Positions 60,775 through 64,000 of a stretch of DNA of 64,000 bases are shown one piece after another (the first letter of the stretch is position 1; each line of letters opens with the position of its first letter). Origin of the DNA: Mesolinea sp040772305 (GTDB lineage: Bacteria; Chloroflexota; Anaerolineae; Anaerolineales; Anaerolineaceae); contig JAXGYK010000002.1 of the NCBI GenBank assembly GCA_040772305.1, positions 558,001-622,000 on the forward strand, read 5' to 3'. The translations under genes were made by a program, and so were the position numbers. The notes beneath the pieces are model-generated. The model did no database searches, was not told the origin of the DNA, and saw nothing but the letters and a program-made list of their open reading frames with translations.

Positions 60775-60782
60775 AAGAAATA

Positions 60783-61532
60783 ATGGCGAACTACTGCCCT
60801 CCCCCGAGGTATGTCAACGCCCCTACGGGCATGGTTTACGACCCCCGGCTGACGCCTGCGGTGTGTCATACGGGGATCCAGCTGATCGGGCTGGCCTGGG
60901 AGAGCAGAGGGAAAGTGATTGAAGAAGTTGAGATCTCAAAATTAGAGGAGGTGACGGGGAAGAGCAGGTCCACGGTCTATGGGCACCTGGCTGCGTTGAG
61001 AGATGCGGGTTGGCTGCAGTTCAGCTCGTCTCGGCGTGGCGGCTTAACGGTCCGGTTTATGGAACTGGATTTGGCCCATGACTTCGGTTCCGTCCAGAAA
61101 TCTGGACAGTCCGAAAATCTGGACGCGCTTAATGAAGTAATTAAAAGAGATTCTGTAGTTAAGGACTTACTTACTTGTAATAATGAATCAGTAAGCGCCA
61201 GTTGCGTCCGAAATTCTGGACTGGCGTCCGAAAACCTGGACGGAAGGCTGAAGGTGCTGGACGCGCAGCTGTGTGAGGAGCTGCTGGAGCTGGGGGTGTT
61301 TCGAGAGGCTTTGGCCAGGGCAGATGCGTTGGCGGTCCAGAACGGCTGGAAGGCTGAGCATATCCGGTTATTGATTGATGAACTGAAAAAGAGCACGGCG
61401 CGGGAGCAGTGCGGTGGCCTGGTGCTTTACCGCCTGGAGAAGAACATGCGGCCGGTGACGAAGGACGAAGCAAAGGAGACGGAACTGAACAGGTTCCTGA
61501 ATTATTTCAAGCTGGCGCCCGGGGAGGCTTAG
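60783..61532 (+). CDS. Replication-initiator-like winged-helix protein
   Basis: 249 aa. An N-terminal wHTH (IEEVEISKLEEVTGKSRSTVYGHLAALRDAGWLQFSSSRRGG) is followed by a variable linker and a helical C-terminal domain. This layout recurs in phage/plasmid DnaD-like or helix-turn-helix replication proteins, but the second domain has no firm match here. It lies in the early operon. Confidence 0.6.
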   Translation: MANYCPPPRYVNAPTGMVYDPRLTPAVCHTGIQLIGLAWESRGKVIEEVEISKLEEVTGKSRSTVYGHLAALRDAGWLQFSSSRRGGLTVRFMELDLAHDFGSVQKSGQSENLDALNEVIKRDSVVKDLLTCNNESVSASCVRNSGLASENLDGRLKVLDAQLCEELLELGVFREALARADALAVQNGWKAEHIRLLIDELKKSTAREQCGGLVLYRLEKNMRPVTKDEAKETELNRFLNYFKLAPGEA

Positions 61533-61535
61533 GAA

Positions 61536-61721
61536 TTGGACGAAAAAGTGTGCAGGAAGTGCAAGTGGCCATCGAAATCGGTGCGCGGGAATTTGCTGCG
61601 GCATCCGTACTGCATGAACATCCGCTCGAGGCGGTTCAGGCGGTATGTAGACCCGGATGAGAGCTGCGAGCGCTTCGAAGCGGAAGCAAGGGAGGAACCC
61701 AAAGATGGACGAAGAGACTGA
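61536..61721 (+). CDS. Small zinc-finger-like protein
   Basis: 61 aa, TTG start with GGAGG upstream. CRKCKW, PYCMN and ESCERF supply four cysteines in a Cys2-Cys-Cys pattern, and the middle is rich in Arg. It overlaps the following small ORF by 17 bases. Confidence 0.5.
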   Translation: MDEKVCRKCKWPSKSVRGNLLRHPYCMNIRSRRFRRYVDPDESCERFEAEAREEPKDGRRD

Positions 61722-61818
61722 TCTTAGCGAGCTGGCCTGGTGGCTGGTGATTCTGACGGTGTGTGTGATCGGGGCGTGCCTGTTTTTGAGTTTTCTGGCC
61801 GATTTAGTGAGGTGGTGA
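61705..61818 (+). CDS. Small single-TM protein (37 aa)
   Basis: An acidic N-terminus (MDEETDLSELAW) and one TM helix (WLVILTVCVIGACLFLSFLA). Overlaps the preceding gene and ends 3 bases before the next start. Possible membrane protein of the element, function unknown. Confidence 0.45.
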   Translation: MDEETDLSELAWWLVILTVCVIGACLFLSFLADLVRW

Positions 61819-61821
61819 AAG

Positions 61822-62085
61822 GTGGCTAGGGAAAGTTATATCGGCTTTCAACTCATGGATCGTGAACCAGGAAAAAAGACGGACAAATGGGTGGTTTACA
61901 GCACTTATACCGGTGAGCCATTGGGTGAGATTGTTTGGTACAGCGCCTGGCGCCGATATGTTTACCAAACAGAGAAACCGCTGGTGATGGATGCAGGCTG
62001 TCTTGAGGACATTGCTGAGTTCCTGAATGCCAAGATGGATAAATGGCGAAATAGCTATAGCAACAACAATAAGGTGATGGGATGA
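61822..62085 (+). CDS. Element protein of unknown function
   Basis: 87 aa, GTG start. A beta-rich sequence (WVVYSTYTGEPLGEIVWYSAWRRYVYQTEKPLVMDAGCLEDIAEFLNAK) of the sort found in small phage proteins. It is the last plus-strand gene before the convergent DUF2513 gene. Confidence 0.5.
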   Translation: MARESYIGFQLMDREPGKKTDKWVVYSTYTGEPLGEIVWYSAWRRYVYQTEKPLVMDAGCLEDIAEFLNAKMDKWRNSYSNNNKVMG

Positions 62086-62093
62086 ATCCAGAG

Positions 62094-62468
62094 CTAAGAC
62101 AAACCCATCTCTTGCATGGTCAAGGCAGTGAGTACAGCCTTAAGCAGCTCGATGGTTATACCAAGGCCTTTTTCAGCAATGAGATCTTTAGCCTTTTTCC
62201 AGAGCGTGTCATCACGTGCCTGAGCAAGAAACTCATGTCCAGCATAAGTGAGCCTTTGGGGAATAAGGGTAGTTGTAGGATCAGCAATATAAGCACGCTG
62301 CTTGTAGATGATGAATTCTCGGTCGCTCAAAAGTCGTTCATGATAAACGATTTGCTCTCTTTCATAGCCTTCCACATCAATCGGCTCATGGCTTTGCCCT
62401 GGAGCCAAAGGAGCGTAGGCTTCGAGGATCTTGCGCATCAAATCAGCATCAAAGGTGTCTTTAGTCAT
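62094..62468 (-). CDS. DUF2513 family protein
   Basis: 124 aa. The pattern DADLMRKILEAYAP, YHERLLSDREFI and RLTYAGHEFLAQARDDTLWKKAKDLI is that of DUF2513, a phage- and island-borne family with winged-helix character. It is the only minus-strand gene between the repressor and the right edge, so it is separately transcribed and may work in the integrated state. Confidence 0.85.
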   Translation of the reverse strand: MTKDTFDADLMRKILEAYAPLAPGQSHEPIDVEGYEREQIVYHERLLSDREFIIYKQRAYIADPTTTLIPQRLTYAGHEFLAQARDDTLWKKAKDLIAEKGLGITIELLKAVLTALTMQEMGLS

Positions 62469-62548
62469 TTAACCCTCTCTTTCAATAGAGATTCTACTTT
62501 ATCTGGAATAGATTATTCCATGATTGGGCAGCTTGGAGGAGGTCAATC

Positions 62549-63301
62549 ATGAGTGAGAAAACAAATATCGACTGGTGTGACAGCACTTTTAACCCCTGGT
62601 GGGGATGCCGGAAGGTAAGCGAGGGCTGTCTGAACTGTTATGCGGAGCGGGAGAATGCCGGGCGCTTCAAACGGGTGCGGGAATGGGGTGTTGATTATTG
62701 GCGTACGGGAAAGAGCTACTGGGACAAAGCTGAGACCTGGGCCAAAGAAGCAATGCGCAAAGGGAAGATGCGCCGGGTACTTGTGGGGTCGATGATGGAT
62801 CCCTTTGATGCGAACGCCCCGGCGATCTGGCGCAGAGATCTCTGGCGCCTGCTTGGCCAGGTGGTCAAGTACGACAGCATTGAATGGATCCTGCTGACCA
62901 AACGGCCGGAAAACATCTTTGGGATGCTTCCGGATGAATTCCAGGGCAATCCGCTGATCAGGATCGGGGTGAGCGCTGAAAATCAGGCGCGCGCTGATCA
63001 GCGCATTGAACAGCTATTAACCTCCTGGTCGGGTCCTAATTTTGTATCGGTGGAACCGATGCTGGAAGCGATCGAGCTGCCGTATATGAACCATCTGCAG
63101 TGGGTGATCTGCGGCTGTGAAAGCGGTCCGGGAGCACGGCCGATGGAACTGGGCTGGGTGCGAGGATTGCGGCATCAGTGTCTGGCCTGGGAGGTGCCGT
63201 TCTTTTTCAAGCAGGCGTTGATTGACGGCCAGCGGGTAAAGATGCCGGAACTGGACGGTAAGGTGTGGGACCAGAAGCCTGTGATTGGAGGCGGATGGTG
63301 A
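62549..63301 (+). CDS. DUF5131 (phage Gp37/Gp68-like) protein
   Basis: 250 aa with GGAGGAGG before the ATG. It starts KTNIDWCDSTFNPWWGCRKVSEGCLNCYAE, the hallmark of the family; the closely spaced cysteines (CRKVSEGC, NC) resemble a radical SAM-type cluster. LLTKRPENI and SVEPMLEAIELP, CGCESGPGARPM also match. The exact reaction is not known. It overlaps the ParB-like gene by 4 bases. Confidence 0.85.
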   Translation: MSEKTNIDWCDSTFNPWWGCRKVSEGCLNCYAERENAGRFKRVREWGVDYWRTGKSYWDKAETWAKEAMRKGKMRRVLVGSMMDPFDANAPAIWRRDLWRLLGQVVKYDSIEWILLTKRPENIFGMLPDEFQGNPLIRIGVSAENQARADQRIEQLLTSWSGPNFVSVEPMLEAIELPYMNHLQWVICGCESGPGARPMELGWVRGLRHQCLAWEVPFFFKQALIDGQRVKMPELDGKVWDQKPVIGGGW

Positions 63302-64000
63302 AAATACCAATCAGTAATATCCTGGCCAACCCGGAACAGCCGAGGATTGAGTTCGTAAAGACTGAACTGCAGGCTTTGGCCAACAGCATTCGTGAGGAAG
63401 GTTTGATCAACGCGATTGCAGTGGAGGAAGGGTCCAATGGCCAATACACTCTGATAGATGGCGAACGGCGATTGCGAGCCTGTAAGCTGTTGGGATGGAA
63501 GGAAATTGAAGCAACGGTCCTTGAAAGCCGCAGCAGTGCATCGGGGAGATTATCGAAGGCTCTGGTAGCCAACATCCAGCGGACGGATCTGAACCCGATA
63601 GAGGAAGCAAAGAGTTATAAGAACCTAAAGCAGATGGGGCTTTCAAATGCCGCGATCGCGCATCGCACTGGCGTATCTGCTCCGCGGATCCTGAGCCGGA
63701 TGAAGTTATTGGAAATGCCTGAAGAGATCCAAGACCTATATGCAGCATCTCGGCTCCCGGTTGATGTAAGGGCGACGGAAGCGCTTTTGAAGGTGGAAGA
63801 CAGGCAGGACCGGATTGAGTTGGCGCAGCGCCTGGCACAACCAGGTACAACAATAAAGACTATCGTAAAGGCCTGCGAACATTACAATGCCTTGAAAAAT
63901 GCCAAGGCACTCCCCAAGGGAACGCCAGCCATTACCCTGGCCAAAGTAAAGATCCAAAAAAATCAACGGGAAGTACCAGCCTGGTCAGTACTGACTAAGT
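63298..64000 (+). CDS. ParB/Spo0J-like protein (partial, runs off the window)
   Basis: GTG start in GTGA overlap; at least 234 aa without stop. The N-terminal ParB domain has ANPEQPRIEF, IREEGLINAIAV and the CTP-binding motif DGERRLRACKLLG, followed by the ANIQRTDLNPIEEAKSYKNL and HTH (GLSNAAIAHRTGVSAPRILSRMKLLEM) regions. Partition proteins work with ParA, which is not visible; a regulatory or modification-linked ParB-like role in the element is possible. Confidence 0.85.
   Translation, partial: MKIPISNILANPEQPRIEFVKTELQALANSIREEGLINAIAVEEGSNGQYTLIDGERRLRACKLLGWKEIEATVLESRSSASGRLSKALVANIQRTDLNPIEEAKSYKNLKQMGLSNAAIAHRTGVSAPRILSRMKLLEMPEEIQDLYAASRLPVDVRATEALLKVEDRQDRIELAQRLAQPGTTIKTIVKACEHYNALKNAKALPKGTPAITLAKVKIQKNQREVPAWSVLTK

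Noticed and set aside
62082..62552. 156-aa plus-strand ORF
   Set aside because: Antisense to the DUF2513 gene, which has clear family motifs.
1..64000. CRISPR arrays, rRNA, tmRNA, RNase P RNA, SRP RNA
   Set aside because: No regularly spaced repeats and no recognisable conserved RNA cores were seen.

Overview
The window reads as a chromosomal segment of an anaerobic bacterium, most probably of the Chloroflexota (class Anaerolineae or close to it). The basis is the overall gene style: a YebC-RuvC-TrmH-RuvA-MreB-like run, Rex, a DUF2207-like secreted/membrane protein, an RpoC with a long coiled-coil insertion, many Thr/Pro-linker lipoproteins and a fused NADPH:ferredoxin-type flavoenzyme. No rRNA is present, so the lineage is an inference.

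Layout. 1-5.2 kb: housekeeping genes (end of a YprB-like nuclease, yebC, ruvC, a SpoU methyltransferase, ruvA, an MreB-like protein, and rex on the other strand). 5.3-10.7 kb: a tight five-gene operon that looks like an undescribed radical-SAM peptide or protein modification system. It encodes a zinc-ribbon membrane protein, a DUF2207-like membrane protein ending in an eight-cysteine Ala-Cys tail, a PqqD-like/radical SAM/SPASM enzyme, a paralogue of that enzyme without the cluster cysteines, and a methyltransferase. A decayed insertion sequence follows. 12.1-15.4 kb: a minus-strand operon mtnA-pfkB-ahcY that removes products of SAM metabolism. 15.5-17.0 kb: a secreted beta-lactamase-like serine hydrolase.

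17.1-29.25 kb: an AT-richer island beginning at tRNA-Arg(UCU), with a truncated tyrosine integrase, a decayed IS1182-like element that still has its target duplication, a complete peptide ABC importer (five genes), an intact IS481-like element, an MmgE/PrpD protein and an IS30 fragment. 29.3-34.9 kb: mutL and uvrC, originally divergent neighbours, now separated by an intact IS flanked by a 26-bp duplication, then a tiny membrane protein and a SagB-type oxidoreductase. 35.0-56.5 kb: housekeeping and metabolic genes (metG, DUF177, rdgB, adenosine-specific kinase, a PhnD-like lipoprotein, a DUF218 protein, an HD hydrolase, gyrA, rpoC, a YjbR-like protein, a phosphodiesterase, a TPR membrane protein, a two-part flavoenzyme fusion, a GH4 glycosidase, a cold-shock protein, an ettA-type ABC-F protein).

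56.53 kb to the right edge: the left end of an integrated element (prophage or ICE). Its boundary is a 3' half of tRNA-Pro(CGG) with the native terminator on the chromosomal side. Inside are a lipoprotein, a self-cleaving LexA/CI-type repressor, a divergent Cro-like gene with three matching operators, a complete tyrosine integrase, a run of small replication/regulation genes, a DUF2513 gene, a DUF5131 (Gp37-like) protein and a ParB-like protein that runs off the window.
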